Shown one piece after another: positions 10,161-19,400 of a stretch of 64,000 nucleotides of DNA (position 1 is its first letter; each line of letters begins with the position of its first letter). Under the pieces are notes generated by a model that saw only the letters and a list, made by a program, of their open reading frames with translations, was not told the origin of the DNA and searched no databases. The position numbers and the translations under genes were made by a program. Source of the stretch: Nitrospirota bacterium (lineage in GTDB: Bacteria > Nitrospirota > Thermodesulfovibrionia > UBA6902); the NCBI GenBank assembly GCA_016213945.1, contig JACQZF010000040.1:1-64000 (forward strand), given 5' to 3'.

Positions 10161-11113
10161 GAGAAACCGGAAAGCAGAAGATCGGATGGACAGGCGAGCA
10201 CAAAGCCGTTTTAAGGCTCACTGTCTTTGCAGCCCTTGCAATATTTATTGTCGAGGCGATTGCGATGAGCGTAATCGAGCAGCTTCCTATTTCAAAATGG
10301 AGCGAGGTGCTTTGTGATTCCCTCCTGCTGGTCTTTTTGATTTCACCGATACTTTTCTTTTTCTTCTTCCGTCCCTTATTCATTCAGATCAGGGAACGAA
10401 TGCGCACCGAAGAAGCGCTGAAGGAATCGGAGGGGAATCTCCATCATATCTCTTCACGGCTTATGACGATTCAGGAAGAGGAAAGGATACGCATCTCCAG
10501 AGAGCTTCATGACGCATTAGGGCAGGATCTGACGCTCCTGAAGATCCGTTTAAGTTTAATGGAAAAGGAATTGCTGAAAGATCAGACTTCGCTCAGGGAG
10601 GAGTGCGAAAACATCCGTCAGTCTATCGAGCAGGTCATTGAAAATGTCCGCCGCATCTCAAAAGATTTAAGTCCGATGATGCTTGAGGATTGCGGGCTTT
10701 CTGCAGCCATGCGCCATATGGCCAACGAGTTTAGCAGGCATTATAATATCAATGTCTCTCTTGAAATTGACGATATCGACCATTTTTTTTCACAGGATAT
10801 GCGGATAGCGATTTACAGGGTTTTTCAGGAGGCGCTTACAAATATTGGCAAACACTCGCAAGCCACTTCTGTCTCTGCTTCTCTCCGGGAAAAAAACGGC
10901 AGATTTTATTTCTCGCTTGAGGACAACGGCAAAGGCTTCGATCCGGCGCCGGCAGAGGCCGATACGTCAAAGGGCCTCGGCATGGCAATTATGAAAGAGC
11001 GCGTGCGTATGCTGGGCGGAAAACTCGATTTGCATAGCCGGGAAGGCGGAGGCACGCGTATCAGCTTTTCTGTGCCTGTAGGGAAAGAGGATATCTTTGG
11101 TGGGTCTTTATAA
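10157..11113 (+). CDS. Membrane sensor histidine kinase, NarX/DegS type (HisKA_3)
   Basis: The 318-residue protein has two membrane helices (about 17-40 and 52-75) with almost no periplasmic loop. The phosphoacceptor box RISRELHDALGQDL follows with His118, then a HATPase_c domain with DNGKGFDP and GLGMAIMKERV. This is the histidine kinase class that pairs with NarL/LuxR-type regulators, and such a regulator is encoded immediately downstream with an overlapping start. The short sensor part suggests sensing within the membrane or through a partner protein. The signal is unknown. Confidence 0.92.
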   Translation: MRETGKQKIGWTGEHKAVLRLTVFAALAIFIVEAIAMSVIEQLPISKWSEVLCDSLLLVFLISPILFFFFFRPLFIQIRERMRTEEALKESEGNLHHISSRLMTIQEEERIRISRELHDALGQDLTLLKIRLSLMEKELLKDQTSLREECENIRQSIEQVIENVRRISKDLSPMMLEDCGLSAAMRHMANEFSRHYNINVSLEIDDIDHFFSQDMRIAIYRVFQEALTNIGKHSQATSVSASLREKNGRFYFSLEDNGKGFDPAPAEADTSKGLGMAIMKERVRMLGGKLDLHSREGGGTRISFSVPVGKEDIFGGSL

Positions 11114-11750
11114 AATTATTATTGCTGACGATCACAGCCTGCTCCGTGAGGGGTTAAAGAGGATTCTTGCGGAAAGGGATGATCTGGAGATAATCGGGGA
11201 GGCAGGAGACGGCCTCGAACTCCTCACCCTTCTGAAAAAAATGACTCCCCATTTTGTTATCCTCGATATATCCATGCCGAATCTCAGGGGGCTTGAAGCA
11301 ATCCATGAAATCAAAGGGGTACACCCCGGAGTTAAAATATTAGTATTGACGATGCACAAGGATGCGGAGTATCTCTATCAGGCCATGTCCGCGGGCGCAG
11401 AAGGCTACCTGCTGAAAGAGGACGCTGACAGTGAACTTTTTTCAGCTATCGATAGTATCAGATATGGAAAAACCTATGTCTCGCCCCGCCTGTCTCATGC
11501 AATGACAGAGGATTATTCAAAGCTGTACGGGCGAAAACCAAAATCCTCTCTTGAATCCGGTCAACTGACGACCCGTGAAAAAGAGGTATTGAAGCTGATC
11601 GCCGAGGGGAAATCGAGCAAAGACACTTCACAGCTCCTCTTTATCAGCGTCCGCACTGTTGAACACCACCGCGCCAATATCATGAGCAAATTGAACCTGA
11701 AGAGAACCGCAGACCTCGTGAGATACGCCATTCAAAAAGGCTACATTTGA
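11100..11750 (+). CDS. NarL/FixJ-type response regulator (receiver plus LuxR HTH)
   Basis: A receiver domain occupies about residues 1-120: acidic pair in IIIADDHSLLREGL, phosphoacceptor Asp in VILDISMPN and the conserved Lys in YLLKEDA. A LuxR-type helix-turn-helix follows (LTTREKEVLKLIAEGKSSKD...VEHHRANIMSKL). It overlaps the end of the cognate kinase gene. GTG at 11100 is preferred because AGAGG lies 9 bases upstream; TTG at 11097 is an alternative. The target genes are not evident. The nearby multicopper oxidase operon has a sigma-54 promoter and is more likely controlled by the NtrC-type regulator. Confidence 0.93.
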   Translation: MGLYKIIIADDHSLLREGLKRILAERDDLEIIGEAGDGLELLTLLKKMTPHFVILDISMPNLRGLEAIHEIKGVHPGVKILVLTMHKDAEYLYQAMSAGAEGYLLKEDADSELFSAIDSIRYGKTYVSPRLSHAMTEDYSKLYGRKPKSSLESGQLTTREKEVLKLIAEGKSSKDTSQLLFISVRTVEHHRANIMSKLNLKRTADLVRYAIQKGYI

Positions 11751-11751
11751 T

Positions 11752-11955
11752 TTGACATTCCACCTTTCTCTTGCAACAGTGAATTTATCAATATGGGTAT
11801 TTCCACCTATTCTCTCGATATTGCCGGTGTATTATCTTATTAATAGTATCGTTCGGCGTAAAATAGCTTTGGAACAAATTTCGGGGGCTTTTGCAGGAAT
11901 AATAAAAGACGGTAAAAATGCCGAAAAGTTATGTAGAAAAAATGGCCGGAGCTGA
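11752..11955 (+). CDS. Doubtful small membrane protein
   Basis: A TTG-started frame of 67 codons follows the response regulator by one base. It has one hydrophobic segment (LSIWVFPPILSILPVYYLIN) and a short polar tail. It could be a real single-span protein, or a decayed N-terminal membrane part of the PAS kinase that starts 34 bp later in another frame. I see no ribosome site for it, so this is a weak call. Confidence 0.25.
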   Translation: MTFHLSLATVNLSIWVFPPILSILPVYYLINSIVRRKIALEQISGAFAGIIKDGKNAEKLCRKNGRS

Positions 11956-11988
11956 CAGCGGCACTGAAAATAAGATTGTTCACCAATT

Positions 11989-14166
11989 ATGAAAGCAATC
12001 AAAAATAAAGCAAAGAAAGCAGCCGGTCTCCATCAAAGACCGCCGCAAGAGATGCTGAAGAAGAATGGCGACGGGAAAAACTCAGCAGTGATCGGCATCA
12101 GCGAGCGGAGAGAGATTGAAAAGAAGCTTATAGAGTCAGAGAAGAAATACAGGAGCCTGATCGCTAATTCTCTCGTCGGGGTATTTACTACGACACTGAA
12201 AGGTGAGATTATTTATGTAAATGATGCCATGTTGAGGATGTTTGAATATGACAACCTCGAAGAATTGCTTAAGAGCAGCGTTCCGTCCAGGTATAAAAAT
12301 TCTGGGGACCGGGAGGTTTTCATTGAGGCCATCAAGGAAAACGGCAGGGTTGATTCTTACGAACTTGAGCTTCTCACCAGGACAGGCAAGATTAAAAACG
12401 TGCTGATAAGCGCAACTCTTGACGGGGATATCCTGTCCGGGATGCTTATGGACATCACAGAGCGCAAGAAGATGGAAGAGACGTTACAAAAGTCAAAAGA
12501 AGAGCTGGAACTCAGGGTCCGGGAGAGGACCGCTGAACTTCTCCGGGCCAACGAAACGATAAGCGCAAGCAACGACCTGCTGCAACTGTTCACGCGGTCC
12601 TTTTCAAGAAATGATTATCTGGACTCTGTGGTAGACCTTGTAAGAGTATGGAGCAGATGCAGGTGTGTGGGCGTGAGAATATTAGATGAAAACGGAAATA
12701 TCCCTTATGAGTCATATGTTGGTTTCAGTAAAAAATTTTGGGAGCAGGAAAACTTTCTTTCGGTTAATTCAGACCGGTGCGCCTGCACAAGGGTGATGAC
12801 CGGAAAATTTGAGCGTTGCGATGCCCCCTTTGTTACTACAGCCGGGTCTTTCTTCTGCAACAACTCGCGTGAGCTTATGCGCTCACCGGAGGGAAGCGGA
12901 AAGAAGTGTTTCAGGGGCGTATGCGCTCAAAATGGTTTTGCGTCAATAGCCGTTGTCCCCCTCCGTTATCAAAACAAGGTGCTTGGGGCATTTCATCTTG
13001 CCGATAAAAAAGAAGGAAAGGTGTCCCGTAAGAATATAGAGTTCATTGAGGCGATAGCTCCCATTATCGGAGAAGTTATTCACAGATTCAGCATAGAAGA
13101 AGACCGCACGCGCCTTATGGCCGCAGCCCAATCCGCGCCTGACGCAATCATAATTACCGATGTCAAAGGGAAGATCCAGTATGCGAATCCTGCCCTTGAA
13201 CGCATAACCGGTTATTCGCTGGAAGAAGCTGCCGGGCATGATTTGCATATCCTTGACAGCGGCAGGCATGACGAAGCTTTTTATCAGGTCATCAGGGAAT
13301 CGATGAAACAGGGGAAGATCTGGAACGGCCTGCTCATAAGTAAAAAGAAAGACGGCACGCTTTATCATGAAGATTGCACCATCTCGCCGACTAAAGATGC
13401 CTCTGGAAAGATCATAAACTACGTCTCTGTGAGGCGTGATATAACCGATAAACTCAGGCTTGAGTCCATTGCGGAGGCTGTGAATGCCATGAATAATATC
13501 GGCTACATTTTTTCGGGAATCAGGCACGAAATAGGTAATCCCATCAATTCAATAAAAATGGCGCTGACAGTACTTCAGTCAAACCTGAACAATTATTCAA
13601 AAGAAGCTGTCCTTAGTTATATTCAACGCATACAGGAGGAGTTGTCACGGGTTGAATATCTGCTGAAAAACCTGAAGACTTTCAATATGTATGAAATCCC
13701 TGCATTACAGGACATGAGGATGACGGATTTTTTAGGGAAATTTCTCTCTCTGTTTAAAAACGACTATGAGAGAAAGGGTATCGCCATAACATGCTCTGTT
13801 GATCCGGATGCGGAGCTTTGCCATGCGGACCCGCGAGCTCTCCAGCAGGTGCTTTTAAATATTTCTACAAATGCAATTGACGCCTGTGAAGGGAGACCAA
13901 ACCCGAAAATTTCCATCACTGTTTCAAAAATTTCAGGTATGATACGGCTCAGGTTCTCCGACAGCGGCTGCGGCATAACCGGGGAGCATCTTGGAAATTT
14001 ATTCAAACCCTTTTACACTACCAAATCAAACGGTACAGGGCTCGGCCTGGTTATCGCTAAAAAAATGCTTGCGAAAATGAATTCCTCCATAGAGGTGAAG
14101 AGCCGTATAAATGAAGGCACTGAAGTTGACATATTTGTCCCTGAGGTCCTGAGTGAACAGCAATAG
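11989..14166 (+). CDS. Soluble PAS-GAF-PAS sensor histidine kinase
   Basis: This 725-residue kinase has no membrane segment. PAS-1 lies at about 45-160, followed by a coiled-coil linker (KEELELRVRERTAELL). Next comes a GAF-like domain (about 195-365) with many cysteines, including SDRCACTRVM, then PAS-2 (about 375-490). The phosphoacceptor box is IRHEIGNPINS (His513), and the ATPase domain shows NISTNAIDAC, DSGCGITG and GTGLGLVIAKKM. The cysteines could bind a metal or cofactor. The downstream NtrC-type regulator starts within its last codons, so the two form a pair. PAS-1 resembles the second PAS domain of the protein at 20481-21344. Confidence 0.93.
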   Translation: MKAIKNKAKKAAGLHQRPPQEMLKKNGDGKNSAVIGISERREIEKKLIESEKKYRSLIANSLVGVFTTTLKGEIIYVNDAMLRMFEYDNLEELLKSSVPSRYKNSGDREVFIEAIKENGRVDSYELELLTRTGKIKNVLISATLDGDILSGMLMDITERKKMEETLQKSKEELELRVRERTAELLRANETISASNDLLQLFTRSFSRNDYLDSVVDLVRVWSRCRCVGVRILDENGNIPYESYVGFSKKFWEQENFLSVNSDRCACTRVMTGKFERCDAPFVTTAGSFFCNNSRELMRSPEGSGKKCFRGVCAQNGFASIAVVPLRYQNKVLGAFHLADKKEGKVSRKNIEFIEAIAPIIGEVIHRFSIEEDRTRLMAAAQSAPDAIIITDVKGKIQYANPALERITGYSLEEAAGHDLHILDSGRHDEAFYQVIRESMKQGKIWNGLLISKKKDGTLYHEDCTISPTKDASGKIINYVSVRRDITDKLRLESIAEAVNAMNNIGYIFSGIRHEIGNPINSIKMALTVLQSNLNNYSKEAVLSYIQRIQEELSRVEYLLKNLKTFNMYEIPALQDMRMTDFLGKFLSLFKNDYERKGIAITCSVDPDAELCHADPRALQQVLLNISTNAIDACEGRPNPKISITVSKISGMIRLRFSDSGCGITGEHLGNLFKPFYTTKSNGTGLGLVIAKKMLAKMNSSIEVKSRINEGTEVDIFVPEVLSEQQ

Positions 14167-15505
14167 AGACAGAAGAGTCCTGCTGATAATTGATGACGAC
14201 AGGCTGTTATGCGATGCCATCAAAGACCACCTGAATAAGGACAACCTGAAGGTCCTTGCCGCGCATTCAATCGCGGACGGGACCGCCGCCTGCTCGCAGA
14301 ACAAGGTTGATATTGTCATGCTCGATCAGAACCTGCCCGATGGCGAGGGACACACGCTTTGCCCTTCAATCCTGAAATACAACGATCAGACGAAGATAAT
14401 ATTTATCACAGCCTATCCGAGCTTCGAGAACGCGGTCAGGGCCATTAAGGCGGGCGCATATGACTATCTTTCCAAACCCTTTGAGATGGAGGAGCTGTAC
14501 CTTGCCGTAAAACAGGCCTTAAAGACCCTCAGCCTTGAGAAGACCGCTCACATTGAAAGCTACAGAAAAGTTAAAGACAGCGAAGAGGCAGTCCTTGTGG
14601 GCACGAGCAGGGAGTTTATGGAAACTATAAAAGCAGTCAGTCTTGCCGCTTCAACGGACGCCCCGGTCTTAATTACCGGGGAAACCGGCACAGGCAAAAA
14701 TGTTGCGGCCAAGGCCATTCACTATAAAAGCCTTGCAAAGGAAGATGCGTTTATAAGTATCAATTGCGCCGCACTTCCGGAGAATCTCATCGAAGCGGAG
14801 CTCTTTGGCTACGAAAAAGGCGCATTCACCGGCGCTACCGCTTCCAAGCGGGGGATATTTGAAATGGCTGAAGGCGGAACACTTTTACTCGATGAAATAG
14901 GAGAAATGCCCTTACACCTCCAGTCAAAGTTCCTCAGCGTTCTGGAAGATAAAAAAATAAGAAGGCTTGGCGGAGACCTTATCCGGCCAGTAAATTTCCG
15001 CGTTATAGCCGCCACATCCGCAGACCTTGAAAACGTTATGGGCTCGAAATTCAGGAGCGACCTCTACTACCGTTTAAGCGTCATCAGGATACACATTCCC
15101 CCTTTGAGAGAAAGGCGGCAGGATATCCCCGAAATTTGCAGCTATCTCCTGAAGAAGATCGAGCACTGCAGGGAGATCAGGATAGAAGATGCCGAAATGG
15201 AGAAGCTCATGAATTATAAATGGCCCGGAAACGTGCGCGAGTTGAGAAACATTCTTGAAAGGGCCTGTCTCCTTCAGAGTGGCCCCATCATCACTCCTTC
15301 CGAGCTTCTGGGTGAAGCCGGTCTTAAACCTGACTGTCATGAAGAACTCCCGGAAGACCCCATCCTGCCGCTGGAGGAGGTGGAGAAACAGCATATCCAT
15401 TCCACACTCAAAAAACTTTCATTCAATATTTCTAAAACCTCAGCAACCCTGCAAATATCTCTTTCCACACTAAAGAGGAAGATCAAAGAATACGGTCTAA
15501 GATAA
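14153..15505 (+). CDS. NtrC-family sigma-54 response regulator
   Basis: The 450-residue activator has a receiver domain (phospho-Asp in VMLDQNLPDG), a central AAA+ domain with Walker A GETGTGKN, the sigma-54 contact loop GAFTGA and Walker B GTLLLDEIG, and a C-terminal Fis-type helix-turn-helix (ISKTSATLQISLSTLKRKI). It starts with GTG inside the PAS kinase gene. A -24/-12 promoter with upstream GTTCAAAATGGACC repeats follows directly after its stop, so the simplest reading is that it activates the receiver/multicopper oxidase genes. A second copy of this promoter architecture is at 42576-42681. Confidence 0.96.
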   Translation: MNSNRDRRVLLIIDDDRLLCDAIKDHLNKDNLKVLAAHSIADGTAACSQNKVDIVMLDQNLPDGEGHTLCPSILKYNDQTKIIFITAYPSFENAVRAIKAGAYDYLSKPFEMEELYLAVKQALKTLSLEKTAHIESYRKVKDSEEAVLVGTSREFMETIKAVSLAASTDAPVLITGETGTGKNVAAKAIHYKSLAKEDAFISINCAALPENLIEAELFGYEKGAFTGATASKRGIFEMAEGGTLLLDEIGEMPLHLQSKFLSVLEDKKIRRLGGDLIRPVNFRVIAATSADLENVMGSKFRSDLYYRLSVIRIHIPPLRERRQDIPEICSYLLKKIEHCREIRIEDAEMEKLMNYKWPGNVRELRNILERACLLQSGPIITPSELLGEAGLKPDCHEELPEDPILPLEEVEKQHIHSTLKKLSFNISKTSATLQISLSTLKRKIKEYGLR

Positions 15506-15513
15506 AATTGATA

Positions 15514-15556
15514 GTTCAAAATGGACCTGACCGTTCAAAATGGACCGTCCAATTTT
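15514..15556. promoter_or_regulatory. Tandem enhancer-like operator GTTCAAAATGGACC x2
   Basis: GTTCAAAATGGACC occurs at 15514-15527 and again at 15533-15546. The second copy runs into GTCCAATTTT, forming an imperfect dyad AAAATGGAC-C-GTCCAATTTT. The copies lie about 100 and 80 bp upstream of the -24 element, the usual distance for NtrC-type activator sites. A near-identical site, GTTCAAAATGAACCGTCCAA, occurs at 42576. Confidence 0.7.
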
Positions 15557-15613
15557 AGCGTCCCCCAATACTCCTGATAGTCCACTCTGTTGATTTTACT
15601 CGCCAATTAGAAG

Positions 15614-15628
15614 TGGCATTGTCCTTGC
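15614..15628 (+). promoter_or_regulatory. Sigma-54 (-24/-12) promoter of the receiver/multicopper oxidase genes
   Basis: TGGCATTGTCCTTGC has the GG and GC dinucleotides at the required spacing (GG-N10-GC). The predicted transcription start is near 15640, only about two bases before the ATG of the receiver gene. Confidence 0.78.
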
Positions 15629-15641
15629 GATAAGAAATTTA

Positions 15642-16085
15642 ATGAAAACGTTGCTGCTTGTTGATGATGAGAAATTAACTTTGTCCAGTTTATCCGAGGC
15701 GCTGACGCTTTACGATAATAATTTTAACATCATCACGGCGGAAAACGGCGAGCAGGCGGAAAAAATTCTCGAATCCGGCCACATAGACCTTTTGATAACA
15801 GATTTACATATGCCGGTAAAAAACGGCTTTGAGCTTTTAATTTTCATGCTGGAAGAACACCTTGACATACCGGTGATAGTAATGACTGCTTCGCTTAATG
15901 ATGAGACTGACGGAATACTAAAAAAGCTGAACGTCAAAAATTACATCTCAAAGCCCTTCAGATTGGAAGCCCTTACTGAAATGATAGACAGCCTGCTACA
16001 CAACGGGGCGCGAAACAAAAAGATATCCGGCATTTCAGCCGGATACAAAAAACTAAACGGCATATTGCCGGATGAACTGCGGTGA
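15642..16085 (+). CDS. Single-domain response regulator (CheY-like receiver)
   Basis: The 147-residue protein is almost only a receiver domain: LLLVDDEK acidic pair at the N-terminus, phospho-Asp in LLITDLHMP and Lys in YISKPF. No output domain follows, only about 30 basic residues. It lies between the NtrC-type regulator and the small secreted protein/multicopper oxidase pair, behind a sigma-54 promoter. It may feed back on the PAS kinase or act as a phosphate sink; this is inference. Its message should have almost no 5' leader, given the promoter position. Confidence 0.9.
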   Translation: MKTLLLVDDEKLTLSSLSEALTLYDNNFNIITAENGEQAEKILESGHIDLLITDLHMPVKNGFELLIFMLEEHLDIPVIVMTASLNDETDGILKKLNVKNYISKPFRLEALTEMIDSLLHNGARNKKISGISAGYKKLNGILPDELR

Positions 16086-16102
16086 AAAAGGAGGGGAATA
16101 AT

Positions 16103-16171
16103 GTGAAAAAAACCCAACAAGAACCTTGCGTTAAACAAAAACAAAAAAGAAAGGAGAGACGACATGAATAA
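16103..16171 (+). CDS. Possible 22-residue lysine-rich leader peptide
   Basis: A GTG at 16103 has a strong ribosome site, AAGGAGG, 8 bases upstream. It opens 22 codons starting MKKTQQEPCVKQKQKR and its stop TAA overlaps the beginning of the next gene. The peptide is highly basic with one cysteine. It may be a translation-coupling leader for the small secreted protein; its size makes the call weak. Confidence 0.3.
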   Translation: MKKTQQEPCVKQKQKRKERRHE

Positions 16172-16466
16172 GATCAAATTCTTAATTTTAATGGGCCTGC
16201 TACTGGCAGCTACTGCCTTTTACCTGGGAGCTGACCAGGGACATGCGCAGCCGCAACCAGCCGCGGAAGAACCGTTAAGTGATTTCCTGGCCGGGGCCAA
16301 GGGAAAAGTGAAGCCCTCGGAGATTAAAGCAGTGGCTGCTCGCATGGCAGCAGCAAAAGCTGCAAAGACCCGGACCGCTGCAGAAGGGCAGAACAACCAT
16401 AATCAGCCTTCCGCTCCCGCCCCTGACGCGGCAACCGTTAACAGTACAGGAGGGGAGACAAAATGA
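16164..16466 (+). CDS. Small secreted protein of unknown function, coupled to the multicopper oxidase
   Basis: The 100-residue product has a signal peptide (MNKIKFLILMGLLLAATAF...GHAQ) and a mature part rich in Ala, Lys, Pro and Gln, including KPSEIKAVAARMAAAKAAK. It has no cysteine or clear metal motif and looks unstructured or helical. An AAGGAGAG ribosome site lies upstream, and its TGA overlaps the oxidase ATG as ATGA (16463-16466), so the two are translated together. It could be a chaperone, anchor or copper-delivery partner, but the sequence gives no direct proof. I do not recognise a family. Confidence 0.75.
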   Translation: MNKIKFLILMGLLLAATAFYLGADQGHAQPQPAAEEPLSDFLAGAKGKVKPSEIKAVAARMAAAKAAKTRTAAEGQNNHNQPSAPAPDAATVNSTGGETK

Positions 16467-19400
16467 ATAAGCAAAATATCATGACCTGGATAAGAGTTAC
16501 ATTGGCTGTAGCTTTACTTGTTTGCGGAATTGAGTATGACCGCGCCTTTGCTATCGGGCCCGGCGACACACCGGATTACTTTGCTACACCTAACTGGGCC
16601 AATAGTCCGCCCTTGAGGAAATTTGTCGACACCCTGCCGGGTCTTGGCCCCACGAATGCAAACAACCTCGGACAGTACATCCCGGTTGCTGCACCGGACA
16701 CCATCACTTACCCCGGCTCTGACTACTACGCGATCGAGCTGAGAGAGTACTCCGAGCAGATGCATTCCGACATGCCACCGACCAGACTGCGTGGTTATGT
16801 GCAGGTCAACAACGGCACGGACGCCGGCGGACAGAACACCATTGCGCCTGCGACGATCCATTATTTAGGGCCGCTGATCATTGCCCAGAAGGACCGGCCG
16901 ATCCGCATTAAGTTCACCAATAAACTTCCTGTTGGCAGTGCGGGCGACCTCTTCGTTCCTGTTGACACAACTATCATGGGCTCGGGGGAATTTGAGATCG
17001 ATTATGATCCTGAAACTCTTGAACCCATTCCCATGACTTCCGGCACTTTCAAACAGAACCGCGCCACGCTCCATCTCCACGGCGGACGCACTCCGTGGAT
17101 AAGCGACGGTACCCCCCACCAGTGGATCACCCCGGCGGGAGAGGTCACTGAATATCCCAAGGGCGTCAGTGTGCAGAACGTCCCCGACATGCCGGATCCC
17201 GGCGATGGATCACAGACATTTTACTGGACCAACCAGCAAAGTTCGAGGCTGATGTTTTACCACGACCACGCCTGGGGGATCACGCGCCTCAACGTTTATG
17301 TAGGCGAGGCCGCGGGATATCTTATCACGGATCCTGCAGAGCAAGCACTGGTCAACTCCGGGCTCATCCCTGCGGACCAGATCCCACTGGTTATTCAGGA
17401 AAAGACCTTTGTGGATCCTGCTACCATAATAAATACAGACCCGACATGGGCCTGGGGATCACAACCCTGGGATGGTACCACCGGCGCCCCAATGACACCG
17501 GTTAAAGGCGACCTCTGGTATCCCCATGTCTACATGCCGGCACAGAACCCCTTTGATATGAGCGGTATAAACGCAATGGGCCGGTGGCACTATGGCCCAT
17601 GGTTTTGGCCGCCGACTCCATTATGTTATTCTGCAGGCGGGACCGATCCTTTAGCGGTGAAACCGTATTGCATTGATTATGCACCGGTCGCAAATCCCTA
17701 TTACGATCCTGCCTGCGATCCGGATGTAACAGGCTGGTGCCAGCCGCCGCAGATGCCCGGCACACCTAATCCATCATGGGGCGCGGAAGCGTTTCTGGAC
17801 ACCCCGGTGGTCAATGGAACTGCTTATCCAACTGTTACAGTAGACCCAAAGGCCTACCGCTTACGGATACTGAACGCCGGCAATGACCGGTTCCTCAACC
17901 TGCAGATGTATCAGGCCAGCACTATCATAGGCAGCATCACCGTTGACAATCCGGGCAGTGGTTATACGGGTGTTATTGGAGTTGCCATCACTGGCGGTGG
18001 CGGCAGGGGAGCCACTGCAGAAGCGACCACAGACCCGGATACTGGCGCCATTACAGACATCACATTGACAAGTGTAGGGAGTGGATATACATCACTTCCG
18101 ACAGTTATTATCACAGGCTCCGGCACAGGCGCTACAGCAACGGCTGTCCTGTATACGGCCCCAACAGAAGTCGGGATGGTTCCTGCGGCACTGACCCCGG
18201 GTTTCCCGACAAGCTGGCCGACAGACGGCAGGGAAGGTGGCGTGCCTGATCCGGCCACTTCCGGCCCGGCGTTTATTCAGATCGGGACAGAAAGCGGCTT
18301 CCTGCCTGCGCCAGTGCTGCTGGAAAACCAGCCGGTTGCATGGAACCTCGATCCGACTATGTTCAATGTTGGAAATGTGCTCCAGCAGGCTGATGGCGGC
18401 GGTACGTTGCTCATAGGTCCGGCTGAACGGGTGGACGTCATCGTAGACTTTTCCCAATATGCAGGCAAGACCCTGATCCTTTATAACGATGCCCCTACGG
18501 CGTTCCCGGCGCTCGATCCGCACTACGACTACTACACGGGCGCACCGGACCGCACTGACATGGGCGGAGCTCCGGCGGTACTGCCGGGTCTTGGTCCCAA
18601 TGTCCGGACGATCATGCAAATCAAGGTAACGGGAAGCGGCGGCGCCGCACCTGTCAACGATTATAATGCTGCTACCCTTACGAATTTGCAGAATGCTTTC
18701 AAGTCAACCGGAAGCGTGGCAACAGGCGACTATGTTCCGGGTGTCTTCGCGGCATCACAGGAACCTATCATTGTGGGGCAGAGAGCCTATGGCCTGGGTG
18801 CTGGCGGCAGTTCTGCTTACAGCACAACGTTCCCAAATACATGGCCCTACTGGGGCGTATCGAGGATATCAGATAACTACCTGAGCTTCAATACGGTTGA
18901 CGGCAACCCGGCTACGATCCTTATGAAGCCCAAAGCCATTCAGGACGAGATGGGCGAGACCTTCGATGCCTATGGACGGATGAGCGCCAAGCTTGGACTC
19001 GAAGTGCCGTTTACTAACGGCCAGAACCAGAACTTTAATGTCCAAAATTATGTTGATCCGGCCACAGAGATATTAAACGAAAACGAAGTCCAGATATGGA
19101 AGATCACGCACAATGGCGTGGACACGCATCCTATCCACTTCCACATGTTCGACGTGCAGTTGATCAACCGGGTTGGCTGGGACGGGTTTATCAGACTGCC
19201 CGATCCCAATGAGTTAGGCTGGAAAGACACTATCAGGATAGCCCCGCTGGAGGACACGATCGTTGCGTTGAGGCCGGCCACTCCAAAGGTCCCCTTTGGT
19301 CAGCCGGACAGTATTCGCCCTCTGAACCCTGAGGCGCCCCTTGGTTCCATGATGGGGTTCTCTCAGATAGACCCGCTTACGGGAGCCCGCACAGCGCCAC

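Noticed and set aside
13559-13900. Possible frameshift in the PAS kinase because of the small frames around it
   Set aside because: H, N, G1, F and G2 boxes follow one another in a single frame, so the kinase is intact.
18092-18619. Antisense frame of 175 codons opposite the multicopper oxidase
   Set aside because: It overlaps the copper oxidase core, which has clear motifs on the plus strand, and itself shows no recognisable domain.
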